A stretch of 15,115 nucleotides of DNA from positions 1 through 15,115 of the forward strand of contig JAKAEH010000001.1 in the NCBI GenBank assembly GCA_021825955.1. Reading direction: 5' to 3'. The position numbers and the translations under genes were made by a program. The DNA is from a bacterium (GTDB lineage Bacteria; Patescibacteria; Microgenomatia; Levybacterales; UBA12049). Numbering within the stretch: the first letter of the stretch is position 1; every line of letters starts with the position of its first letter. The notes beneath the pieces were generated by a model. The model did not search any database. It saw only the letters and a program-made list of their open reading frames with translations, and had not been told where the DNA came from. Below, piece after piece: positions 8,067-14,487 of the stretch.

Positions 8067-8975
8067 ATGAGTAAATTTCTGCCCGAAGCTAAACTTAAAA
8101 TTTATAACCTAAAACTTAAAAGGATTTTGATATTTATTTTTACGTTTTACGTTTTAGGCTTTACCTTTATTTCCTCGGTTGGCGCTGAAGTGCAGGTTCC
8201 CGTCCAGGCACAAGTAGGGCAGTATTATCTAAACATTTCAGGTTATATTTCTCCATATGCGTCTATTGTACTTACTGTTGACGGAATATTTATAAGGGCA
8301 ACGGTAGCTGATTCAAAAGGAAATTTTTCAATTTCGCAGGTTCTTATAAAGCAAGGTTTCTCCTCTTTCTGTCTTGAGGCCGTAGACTTCAGGAGACTGG
8401 GAGACTCATATACATGTTTTAACGTTCCGCCAGCTCGTGGTGACGTAAATATGCGTGATATATTTTTACCTCCCACGCTTGGTCTTTCAAGAAATGAAAT
8501 AGCCGCAGGAGGGGAGACGCTTGCGTTTGGCTATACAATGCCAGGTGCAGAAGTCACTCTATATCTTAGTAATGGCGAAAAATTAACAACCACAGCAGAC
8601 TCAACAGGCTATTATGAGTTTCATGTTAAAGGCCTTAAAGCCGGCAAATACAACTTATACGCACAGGCTAACTATAACCAAAAAGAGTCACTGAAGCCCA
8701 GCAGGACAGTTCAGCTAAAAGCTCTTTCTTTATGGGAACAGATAATCGCGTTTTTACAAGGATTAATAAACAAAATACTCCAGTTTTTTACTTCCTTGGC
8801 TTTGGGACCACTTTGGATTGGATTACCGGCCCTTATCCTTATTATTATACTCATCTTAAAACTCTGGCCGGAGAAGTTTACCTTCATTTACCAGTCACAT
8901 CTGGTAATCTTTGCTACACGGGCCTTCAGGAGGTCTAAAAAGCCACTCCACCATAGCTGGTGGATGGGGTATTAA
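8067..8975 (+). CDS. Secreted/membrane protein with two Ig-like domains and a C-terminal TM helix
   Basis: The 302-residue product begins with a basic N-terminus and a hydrophobic stretch (about residues 18-38), a signal peptide or anchor probably ending near SSVGAEV. Residues of about 42-118 and 125-220 look like two Ig-like or carboxypeptidase-regulatory-like beta domains; the second contains GAEVTLYLSNGEK and STGYYEFHVKGLKAGKYNLY, typical of that fold. A strong membrane helix at about 245-265 is followed by a basic tail (RAFRRSKKP), so the domains face outward. Its signal-peptide DNA is made of the same word repeats as the 10445 gene. The stop codon at 8973-8975 lies inside the left inverted repeat of the adjoining cassette, so the last residues may have been altered by insertion. 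No enzyme motif is visible; a surface or envelope role is inferred. ATG 8067 has no Shine-Dalgarno. Confidence 0.85.
   Translation: MSKFLPEAKLKIYNLKLKRILIFIFTFYVLGFTFISSVGAEVQVPVQAQVGQYYLNISGYISPYASIVLTVDGIFIRATVADSKGNFSISQVLIKQGFSSFCLEAVDFRRLGDSYTCFNVPPARGDVNMRDIFLPPTLGLSRNEIAAGGETLAFGYTMPGAEVTLYLSNGEKLTTTADSTGYYEFHVKGLKAGKYNLYAQANYNQKESLKPSRTVQLKALSLWEQIIAFLQGLINKILQFFTSLALGPLWIGLPALILIIILILKLWPEKFTFIYQSHLVIFATRAFRRSKKPLHHSWWMGY
8091..8168. repeat. Word-repeat DNA encoding the signal peptide of the 8067 gene
   Basis: AAAATTTATAACCTAAAACT-type words at 8091-8122 and TTTTACGTTTTACGTTTTAG-type words at about 8137-8168 encode KLKIYNLKLK and FTFYVLGFTF. The unrelated 10445 gene encodes KFKIYNLKF and FTFSVLSFTF from nearly the same DNA. 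Confidence 0.7.
8947..8964. repeat. 7-bp hairpin at the 3' end of the 8067 gene
   Basis: TCCACCA (8947-8953) and TGGTGGA (8958-8964) form a perfect stem with a TAGC loop, encoding HHSWW. It sits directly before the inverted-repeat cassette. No T-tract follows, so it is not a standard terminator. Confidence 0.5.
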
Positions 8976-9406
8976 AGTATTTAGTATTTGGTATATTGTA
9001 TTTTGTATGGATAAGAAGAAAATAGAATCTTTTACAGATTTAAACGCCTGGAAAGAGGCCCATAAATTAGTTGTTATGGTTTATAAGATAACTAAAGGTT
9101 TTCCCAAAGAGGAAACGTATTCTTTAATAGATCAGATGAAAAGATGTTCAGTTTCGATAACATCAAATATCGCAGAGGGGTTTTCAAGGCAAGGCAAGAA
9201 AGAGAAAATTAATTTCTATCATATGTCTAAGGGGTCATTAACAGAGCTTCAGAATCAGCTTTTGGTGGCAAGAGATGTCGATTATCTTAATAAAGACAAT
9301 TTTACTTTAATAGCAAATCAATCGGTGACAGTACACAAACTTATAAACGGTCTAATTAAGAGCGCGAGTGCAAAATACTAAATACAAGATACGAAATACT
9401 TTTAAA
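8972..9406. mobile_element. Inverted-repeat-bounded cassette carrying the four-helix-bundle gene
   Basis: The left arm (8972-9007) and the reverse complement of the right arm (9371-9406) align with one gap and 25 identities over 31 bases after the gap. The arms end just before the ATG and overlap the stop codon, so the 435-bp unit is little more than repeat, gene, repeat. This matches the layout of 23S rRNA intervening sequences, where complementary ends pair around a gene of this family. Here the unit lies between protein genes. Mobility is inferred; no target-site duplication is clear. Confidence 0.5.
9007..9381 (+). CDS. Four-helix bundle protein, 23S rRNA-intervening-sequence (S23/IVP) family
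   Basis: The 124-residue product starts MDKKKIESFTDLNAWKEAHK and has the family hallmarks: 'F.dL.aW..A..L...vY..t..fP..E.y.L..Q..R...SI..NIAEG..R', visible as GFPKEETYSLIDQMKRCSVS and SITSNIAEGFSRQGKKE, then two more helices. Its length equals the usual 115-125 residues of TIGR02436-type proteins. Relatives form small helical oligomers, are encoded in 23S rRNA intervening sequences, and are related to the Avd accessory protein of diversity-generating retroelements; their biochemical role is unsettled. I chose ATG 9007 because the 32 extra codons back to 8911 only read through the end of the previous gene and the inverted repeat. There is no Shine-Dalgarno. No reverse transcriptase or rRNA is in the window. 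Confidence 0.9.
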   Translation: MDKKKIESFTDLNAWKEAHKLVVMVYKITKGFPKEETYSLIDQMKRCSVSITSNIAEGFSRQGKKEKINFYHMSKGSLTELQNQLLVARDVDYLNKDNFTLIANQSVTVHKLINGLIKSASAKY

Positions 9407-9410
9407 GGTC

Positions 9411-10445
9411 TTATTTAGCCTCAGGAGATTCAGGGGCAGCTTCTTTTGTTTCCTCTTTTTTAGCTTCCTCGGAAGTCTCCCCGGATTTCTTTTTGGGGGA
9501 TTTGAATCCGTATTTTCTGTAGTAGAAGAAACCTAGTATAAGAGCTACCAGTATAAGTGTTGCTACGACTGCGACTTTCCATGGGAAGACCCAGAAGTAA
9601 ACGGTAGCCATTAGCGGAAGATTATTATTAACTCCATAACTTGCAAGTAACTCAGCTTTAAATCTTCCAAACATCCAATGTCCTCCAAATGTATTTTCGT
9701 AGTCTCTTGCAGCCATAGGGAAGATGTTATGCTCGGTTAAGGGAAGAATAGCTTTTCTTCCAAGCATGTCGCTTACAGTTATGTAACCTTTAGGTGTTAT
9801 ATGTAAATCTCCGAAGTTTTTGATTTGCGTTTGTATATTTACCGGTCCATATTCTTGAAAACCGCCGGTCAAGAATTTGGAAACGGAAGCGCTTTCTTTA
9901 ATAGGACCATTAACAGCAATAGAAAAGAGTGTTCCGATTTGTCCATTTACCGTTGCCCCTGTATTTTGAGTTTGGCCTTTAGCTTGTACCGGTACAAAGA
10001 CTACCGCTGCATAATGTCCTCCGGGCCTTGCGTTTTTAGGTACTTGTATAAAATAGTTCAAATCTTGTCTTTGTTTTGGTTGTATTGTAAAGGTCTCTGG
10101 AGATACTCCCATCCAGGCTGCTGCCGAATATGTTTTCATTAAAGAATTTGGGGGGAGTATCTCAGGTGTACCGATAGTATCTGTGACTATAAAGTCGTGC
10201 ATTTCTGCTTTAAAAGTTAATGGTAAATCACTTTCGTTTATGATTCCCATTTTACCTTCGGTATAATACCCGGGATTACCCGAAACAGATACTGTTGGGG
10301 GAGTTACGGTAAATGTTTGAACCGGAAGTCCTTGTGCATGAACCTTAACAAACGTAAAACTTAAAACTGAAAACGTAAATAATAATAAAAGGAGGCCATT
10401 AAATTTTAAGTTATAAATTTTAAATTTAAATTTGGGCAGTTTCAT
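9411..10445 (-). CDS. WxLIP-like (DUF916-type) membrane-anchored surface protein, copy B2
   Basis: The 344-residue product has a signal peptide (about 1-38, ending VKVHAQG), an outward region of about 250 residues, a membrane helix (about 289-308, VAVVATLILVALILGFF) and a cytoplasmic tail rich in K and E. The ectodomain shows the WxL-interacting-protein pattern: FTVTPPTVSVSGNPG, then INESDLPLTF, then IQPKQRQDLNYFIQVP and GGHYAAVVF. A second beta domain contains GPVNIQTQIKNFGDLHITPK. It aligns with the product of 11966-12997 at GPV...IKN..D.HIT.KG and DMLGR/NMFGQ, so they are paralogues. In Firmicutes such proteins hold WxL proteins at the cell wall. It follows the 11885 gene by 6 bp, so they are probably co-translated; no Shine-Dalgarno is seen. 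The WxLIP assignment is pattern-based. Confidence 0.85.
   Translation of the reverse strand: MKLPKFKFKIYNLKFNGLLLLLFTFSVLSFTFVKVHAQGLPVQTFTVTPPTVSVSGNPGYYTEGKMGIINESDLPLTFKAEMHDFIVTDTIGTPEILPPNSLMKTYSAAAWMGVSPETFTIQPKQRQDLNYFIQVPKNARPGGHYAAVVFVPVQAKGQTQNTGATVNGQIGTLFSIAVNGPIKESASVSKFLTGGFQEYGPVNIQTQIKNFGDLHITPKGYITVSDMLGRKAILPLTEHNIFPMAARDYENTFGGHWMFGRFKAELLASYGVNNNLPLMATVYFWVFPWKVAVVATLILVALILGFFYYRKYGFKSPKKKSGETSEEAKKEETKEAAPESPEAK
10349..10433. repeat. Word-repeat DNA encoding the signal peptide of the B2 gene
   Basis: The minus strand reads AAATTTATAACTTAAAATTT (10401-10420) and ACGTTTTCAGTTTTAAG-type words (10349-10380). The first differs at only about two of 20 positions from the plus-strand sequence at 8097-8116. 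The rest of the two genes is unrelated. Confidence 0.65.
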
Positions 10446-10451
10446 ATATTT

Positions 10452-11885
10452 TTAGAACGTTGCCGTTGCAACGTATGAAATTACTGTCGTATAGACTCCT
10501 GCAGGTGTTGTTCCGCTTACCGCTGCTCCGTATCTTACAACAGTTTGATCGGTTGAAACAGGTCCTCCTGTATAAGATGCAATTGTTGCATAATAGCTGT
10601 TTGGTGATATATTCCATGGATTTGTAAATAGAGCAGTGCTTAGGGAAACCCCGTTAAAAACAACTCCCGCTGCTCCTCCATAATTAGGGGATGAAGTCGG
10701 GACGTGTGCTCCGCAGGGGCTTATACCAAAATCGGGGACATTGTATTGGATACCTGCCGGGACGGGAGTATCATTTGCAGTTAAATTTCCTCCGTTGGCA
10801 TCGGTAAGAAAGAATCCTGTTGCCGGATTTATAAAATGACCCGAAGATGTGGCAGTGATTGCATAACCCGCAGAACCGTTTGTGGACACAGTAAGCGTTT
10901 GTCCCGATGTATTTATATTACCGTTATTTAAAAGACCCAGATTAACGTTTGTAGCAGTTGCAGGGATTCCGCTGTTTGTTTTATCGTTACCGCTGTTTAA
11001 GGCACAGCTTCCGTTAACACTGTTAAAAGTAGTATTGTCTGCGATGCCTGCAATAGTAAACGTAATCGTTGGTTCAACAAGCGCCTGAATCGTAACAGCT
11101 TCAATTGTAGCTGCCCTTAAAGCTCCGTAATCAAGGTTAACGCTGTTGTTATCCTGCGTTTGTATTGTTACTTTCCAAGCGTCGGAAGATCCGGCTGCCG
11201 CTGTTTTCGTCGGATTGACTAGTTGGGGAGTGGTGGAGCCTATCGTAGCGGTTACAACTGTCCCGCCGGTAATCTGGGTTGTAGTTTGGCATTTTACAAC
11301 GGGAGATGAAACGGTAATTTGGCCCGTTGCGCATCCTACGCCTGTTCCCGAAAATGTGACATTAGAATTGGCAAGATTGTTGAAAGAGAATCCTGTTGCG
11401 GAGGGGGAAGCGGTATTTGAGCCTGCTCCCGGGAAAGTAATAATAAGCCATCCATTAGCCGGGATAGTGCTTACGGTTGTAAATTTAATCGTGTGTTTGG
11501 CAGTGACACTGGTGATTAAAACATCTCCCTGATGGCGGCTTTGAGTAAATGTTCCAGTAAAGTAAACAATCCTGTTTGTTGCCGAAGGTACGCCCGTTGC
11601 GGACATTGAGGCGACGTTTACTGAAGCTGCTGCAGTTTCTCCGGTATCGGGATAAATTATTGCAGAATCGGAAGCGAGGAAAAACGAACCGTTATCAAAT
11701 ATCTGTGCCTGGCCAGCATTTGCAACAAAATTAGCGCTTAAAGGTGTTGCTGCCGAAGGTCTTGAAGTAGTAAGTGTATCTGAGACGCTAATAAGTGAGG
11801 CTGCGTTTGCTTTCTGAACAAAAAATGCTCCGGTAAGGAGAAAGAAGATAAGAGCATAGGATAAATTTTTAATAACTACCTTCAT
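10452..11885 (-). CDS. Secreted WxL-like surface protein, copy A2
   Basis: The 477-residue product has a clear signal peptide (about 1-24, cut near ANA-ASL), then a long Ser/Thr/Ala/Gly-rich all-beta region with few charges. The C-terminal third is homologous to the 13009-13767 product: NLGLL...TLTVSTNGSAGYAITATS against DFGPI...TLTVSNGSAYGYSVTVS, and the last residues AGVYTTVISYVATATF against AGLYTNVINYIATPSF. This terminal 'AGxYT..I.Y.A...F' and the central 'LTVS..S..GY.(I/V)T' resemble the WxL domain of Firmicutes, without the WxL motif itself. Cysteine pairs suggest disulfides. There is no membrane helix after the signal, so it probably stays attached through its neighbour B2. I chose ATG 11885 over GTG 11897 because it gives a standard signal peptide. 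A promoter lies just upstream. Confidence 0.85.
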   Translation of the reverse strand: MKVVIKNLSYALIFFLLTGAFFVQKANAASLISVSDTLTTSRPSAATPLSANFVANAGQAQIFDNGSFFLASDSAIIYPDTGETAAASVNVASMSATGVPSATNRIVYFTGTFTQSRHQGDVLITSVTAKHTIKFTTVSTIPANGWLIITFPGAGSNTASPSATGFSFNNLANSNVTFSGTGVGCATGQITVSSPVVKCQTTTQITGGTVVTATIGSTTPQLVNPTKTAAAGSSDAWKVTIQTQDNNSVNLDYGALRAATIEAVTIQALVEPTITFTIAGIADNTTFNSVNGSCALNSGNDKTNSGIPATATNVNLGLLNNGNINTSGQTLTVSTNGSAGYAITATSSGHFINPATGFFLTDANGGNLTANDTPVPAGIQYNVPDFGISPCGAHVPTSSPNYGGAAGVVFNGVSLSTALFTNPWNISPNSYYATIASYTGGPVSTDQTVVRYGAAVSGTTPAGVYTTVISYVATATF

Positions 11886-11925
11886 TTTGCTTAGCACTGC
11901 CGTACTATTATTAATATACCTATAT

Positions 11926-11957
11926 AGTATAATGCAGAACTTTTCTTATATTGTCAA
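11926..11957 (-). promoter_or_regulatory. Promoter for the second surface-protein pair (A2-B2)
   Basis: On the minus strand a perfect TTGACA (11952-11957) precedes CATTAT at a 17-nt spacing (11929-11934). The overlapping TATACT (11926-11931), at 20 nt, is a better hexamer but has poor spacing. It lies in the 80-bp gap between B1 and A2, so the second pair can be expressed independently of the first. Confidence 0.55.
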
Positions 11958-11965
11958 GAGTTATT

Positions 11966-12997
11966 TTATACTTTTAAACTAATTTTTTTAACTCTCAAGG
12001 CAATGATTACAATTATTGCTATTACTATAATAATTGCAAGTATGGAATAGAGAGGAAATGCATAAAAATCAATAGTTTTTCTAAAAAGAGGGCCTTGGTC
12101 TGATAAAGCAATGGTTAAAGTAGCGGTATACGGACCGAATAAAAAGGTTTCAGGCCACACAGCGGCAGGAGACTTTAGGTTTTGAAAGTATAATTTAAGA
12201 GACGAAGAGGGGTTTGCCTGGGGGCCCTGGAGAGAATCCGGAATTGACCTTACGCTATCGGAAAGGATATTAACAGGAAGCAAATCAACTTTTCCGACAC
12301 TTTGCCCAAACATATTTTTTATTATTATGCTTCCTTTTGTGGTTATAAAATGATCGCTCGTATTTCTTATTTTCACATTAAACGGGACAGGACCATTTGT
12401 TATAAATGAAGGAGCCGAAAAATCTTCTATGTTTCCGTCGGTTGGGCCTTTAGGTCCGATTGAAAGCAGGACATTTGTTGCAATTCCTGCAATTGCAGTT
12501 GTATTAGTAGAATTTTGAAGAGGATTTTCGGCAGACTGGAAAATTATTGAAAAGTAATAATCTCCAGCCGGTTCGCCCTGAGGAAGGGCAATCTCAAGAA
12601 CCAATTCTTTTTTTTGCTGAGGGGAGAGGGTGATTTCGTTAATGGAATTATCACCGTCAAGAAGCTGCATTTTGCTAAATATGAGAGGATCTACTAAAAG
12701 AGAACTATAATCCGAAGGATAATAAACCTGGCCGTCTTGTGTATCCGCTGATTGGAAAGGTTTTATTCCTATAGAAAGAGATACAGGGTCGTTACTAAGA
12801 TTTTCTATAAGAATTTTTGATTTAATATCTGTAGGGGATGTGGCTTGAATTTCGAGAATAGGAGGGAAGATGCCCAGCGAAACTCCTGCTGCACTAGCGG
12901 TATTTAGTATTTGGTATTTAGTATTTAGTATGGAAATTGTGAAAAGAATAACCAAAATTGTGAAAATTGTCTTAGCGAAAAATGCAAAATATTTCAT
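11966..12997 (-). CDS. WxLIP-like (DUF916-type) membrane-anchored surface protein, copy B1
   Basis: The 343-residue product has a signal peptide (about 1-36, ending NTASAAG), two beta domains and a C-terminal membrane helix (about 313-333, an Ile-rich run) with a short basic tail. The first domain has the DUF916-like pattern: SLGIFPPILEIQA, IKSKILIENLSNDPVSLSIG, then LSPQQKKELVLEIALPQGEP and AGDYYFSIIF. The second has GPVPFNVKIRNTSDHFITTK and a following KNMFGQ, matching the B2 product. The C-terminal tail lacks the long K/E-rich extension of B2. The start has the best ribosome site in the window. The signal-peptide c-region is encoded by a repeat also found at the left end of the 8972-9406 cassette. 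Role inferred: membrane anchor for the secreted protein A1 encoded just upstream. Confidence 0.87.
   Translation of the reverse strand: MKYFAFFAKTIFTILVILFTISILNTKYQILNTASAAGVSLGIFPPILEIQATSPTDIKSKILIENLSNDPVSLSIGIKPFQSADTQDGQVYYPSDYSSLLVDPLIFSKMQLLDGDNSINEITLSPQQKKELVLEIALPQGEPAGDYYFSIIFQSAENPLQNSTNTTAIAGIATNVLLSIGPKGPTDGNIEDFSAPSFITNGPVPFNVKIRNTSDHFITTKGSIIIKNMFGQSVGKVDLLPVNILSDSVRSIPDSLQGPQANPSSSLKLYFQNLKSPAAVWPETFLFGPYTATLTIALSDQGPLFRKTIDFYAFPLYSILAIIIVIAIIVIIALRVKKISLKV
12900..12933. repeat. Copy of the cassette left-arm repeat inside the B1 signal-peptide region
   Basis: This 34-nt stretch is identical to 8977-9010 at 31 positions, including the first 18 (GTATTTAGTATTTGGTAT) and a shared ending TATGG. 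At 8977-9010 that ending contains the start codon of the four-helix-bundle gene. Here the stretch lies antisense within B1 and encodes LNTKYQILNT. Confidence 0.75.
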
Positions 12998-13005
12998 ATA
13001 AAATA

Positions 13006-13010
13006 TCCTT
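13006..13010 (-). promoter_or_regulatory. Ribosome binding site of B1, overlapping the A1 stop codon
   Basis: The minus strand reads TAAGGA, in which the stop codon of A1 and AAGGA overlap, followed by 8 nt and ATG at 12997. It is the only clear Shine-Dalgarno in the window and suggests coupling of A1 and B1 translation. Confidence 0.7.
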
Positions 13011-13767
13011 AGAAAGACGGTGTAGCTATATAATTTATAACATTTGTATACAAACCGGCTGCTTGGACAGCAGAAACATTAACTTTATATGTAATCTGAG
13101 ATTGTCGGTTTCTCCCTACATTTAGAGAACTCATTACCATAACCGCAGAAGGAGAGGATATAAACTGTTCATAATAATTTGAAGTTGAAAATTGAGAGTT
13201 ACAGTCGCCTCCGTTTACATTATCGCATCTGTAACCAAATCCGTACGTTAAACTACTCGTCCAGGGTCCAGCCGTCGTTGCTGTACAGTTAGGTCCGCTG
13301 TCTCCGCAGCTTGTAGGCTGTATTTCCTGGCCGGTTCCGTTTACTCTTAAATTATGGTTTTGGGAAACAGTTACCGAATAACCGTAGGCGGAGCCGTTTG
13401 AAACAGTAAGAGTGTTAGTCCTTGTAACAGGATTTGTAGCAGTTATAGGTCCGAAATCTATATTGGTTTGAGATACGGTAAACGTGAAGGGGATTATTGA
13501 ATTTATATACTGGAAACCCGAACGAACTTTAAAATTGGTTCCAATATAAAGTCCGGGAGAAGTTTGTCCTACGGTAAGATTTAAGGAAAATCCACCTCCG
13601 CTAGGATGTCCGGCAGCGGTATTAAAATTTCCCATTCGTAATATAAAGTTACTATTTGACATAGTTTGAGCCATAACGGAATTTAGTACGTGGTATTTAA
13701 TGTTTAGTAAAAAAAGAAGAACTAGAATTACAATGAGGGGTTTTATACAAAATAGGAAATATTTCAT
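13009..13767 (-). CDS. Secreted WxL-like surface protein, copy A1
   Basis: The 252-residue product starts MKYFLFCIKPL, with a signal peptide to about residue 34 (NSVMAQT). Residues of about 35-85 form a domain ending KVRSGFQY, containing SNSNFILRMGNFNTAAG and GGGFSLNLTVGQ, a pattern seen in other surface proteins. The rest matches the C-terminal third of the 11885 product: a DFGPI...TLTVSNGSAYGYSVTVS core and the terminus AGLYTNVINYIATPSF. Four cysteines in two close pairs (SCGDSGPNC and RCDNVNGGDC) suggest disulfides. I chose ATG 13767 over 13824 because the longer form adds a charged stretch overlapping the previous gene, while the shorter begins MKYF like B1 and gives a standard signal. 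It starts one base after the stop of the preceding gene, so translational coupling is likely. Confidence 0.85.
   Translation of the reverse strand: MKYFLFCIKPLIVILVLLFLLNIKYHVLNSVMAQTMSNSNFILRMGNFNTAAGHPSGGGFSLNLTVGQTSPGLYIGTNFKVRSGFQYINSIIPFTFTVSQTNIDFGPITATNPVTRTNTLTVSNGSAYGYSVTVSQNHNLRVNGTGQEIQPTSCGDSGPNCTATTAGPWTSSLTYGFGYRCDNVNGGDCNSQFSTSNYYEQFISSPSAVMVMSSLNVGRNRQSQITYKVNVSAVQAAGLYTNVINYIATPSF
13679..13711. repeat. Diverged copy of the left-arm repeat inside the A1 signal-peptide region
   Basis: About 26 of the first 31 bases match the 12900-12930 copy. It encodes LNIKYHVLNS at the same place in the signal peptide as LNTKYQILNT in B1, although the mature proteins are unrelated. Confidence 0.6.
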
Positions 13768-13768
13768 G

Positions 13769-14410
13769 CTAAATATTATTTTTGCTTTCAGCCCGAAGAT
13801 CTTCCGTTTCCTCCAAAATTTCATTTAATTTTTCTATATCTTTCTCTTTCAGGTTTTCTTTTTCATTTTTTATCACTTCCTCCAAATCCTGGGAAATAGT
13901 ATCTGCAGCTTCTTTAGTTCTTTCCTGCAGCGCTTCAATATCATTTTCTTCTTTGTCTGATTTTCTATACTCCCGTCCAAAAAAGTAGGCAAGAGGAGAA
14001 ATAAGAAGAAGCGAACCCATTCTTAGAATATTTCCGGTAACGTCCCCTCTAAGAGTATCCGGTAAAAATATCAAGAGTGTTCCCAGAATAAAAACAAGTA
14101 TTGCGGGAGGTTCAAAAACAAAAGCAATTCCAAAGCCCAAAAAGTAAAGAAGAAAGAAAACCGGAGAAGCTATACTTCCTGTTCCAAAAATCAAAAGAAG
14201 TATTATAGAATTTAGAATAAATATTCCCCAAGGACCGTCTCCGCCCATTGTTAAAAACCCCTGTCCTTTTTTACGTGCTGCAACGAGAATATAGATTAAA
14301 ACAAGAACGGCTAAGGCTTGAATGGTAAAATTAGAAAGCACGGTTTGCTCCCAAACAAAAACAAGTACAAAGGAAAGAATTAAAACAAAAGCTTGGATTA
14401 TCAGCTGCAT
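13769..14410 (-). CDS. Six-helix membrane protein with a charged C-terminal coiled coil, function unknown
   Basis: The 213-residue product has about six hydrophobic helices (roughly residues 5-22, 27-45, 60-76, 80-96, 99-115 and 128-145). A strongly charged Glu/Lys tail of about 65 residues follows with heptad-like spacing, probably a cytoplasmic coiled coil. I recognise no family motif. It heads the minus-strand block and ends (TAG) one base before the start of A1, so it is probably co-transcribed with the surface-protein pairs. A role in export, anchoring or assembly of those proteins is a guess from position only. The ATG has no Shine-Dalgarno and lies a few bases from a possible -10 box, so a leaderless mRNA is possible. 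Confidence 0.85.
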   Translation of the reverse strand: MQLIIQAFVLILSFVLVFVWEQTVLSNFTIQALAVLVLIYILVAARKKGQGFLTMGGDGPWGIFILNSIILLLIFGTGSIASPVFFLLYFLGFGIAFVFEPPAILVFILGTLLIFLPDTLRGDVTGNILRMGSLLLISPLAYFFGREYRKSDKEENDIEALQERTKEAADTISQDLEEVIKNEKENLKEKDIEKLNEILEETEDLRAESKNNI

Positions 14411-14416
14411 AACTCA

Positions 14417-14445
14417 ATAGTAGTTAATTTAATAAAGCAATTCAA
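14417..14445 (-). promoter_or_regulatory. Possible promoter of the surface-protein operon
   Basis: On the minus strand TTGAAT (14440-14445), 17 nt, and TACTAT (14417-14422) lie six bases before the ATG at 14410. Predicted initiation falls at or next to the start codon. Both hexamers match consensus at four of six positions. Confidence 0.4.
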
Positions 14446-14454
14446 GAGCAGTGT

Positions 14455-14483
14455 TTGTTTGGTATAGTGAAAATTGATATACT
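14455..14483 (+). promoter_or_regulatory. Possible promoter of leuS
   Basis: TTGTTT (14455-14460), a 17-nt spacer and TATACT (14478-14483) lie about 70 bases before the ATG of leuS. The -10 box is good and the -35 is weak. Confidence 0.4.
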
Positions 14484-14487
14484 AAGA

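Noticed and set aside
8947..8964. Rho-independent terminator
   Set aside because: The stem is only 7 bp, lies inside coding sequence and has no following T-tract.
8911..9006. Upstream start at 8911 for the four-helix-bundle gene
   Set aside because: The extra 32 codons overlap the end of the previous gene and the inverted repeat; the family begins at the MDKKKIESF start.
9007..9381. Avd accessory gene of a diversity-generating retroelement
   Set aside because: No reverse transcriptase, template repeat or variable-repeat pair was seen in the window; the family relation alone is not enough.
8972..9406. Fragment of a 23S rRNA gene around the intervening-sequence-type gene
   Set aside because: Both flanks are protein-coding and show no rRNA sequence.
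11146..11532. Plus-strand frame of 128 codons
   Set aside because: It is antisense to the A2 gene, whose frame has a signal peptide and a paralogue.
11886..11897. GTG start at 11897 for the A2 gene
   Set aside because: It adds four residues without a ribosome site; ATG 11885 gives a normal signal peptide. The difference is small and not fully settled.
13768..13824. Longer start at 13824 for the A1 gene
   Set aside because: It overlaps the preceding gene by 56 bases and puts a charged stretch before the signal peptide; the MKYF start at 13767 matches B1.
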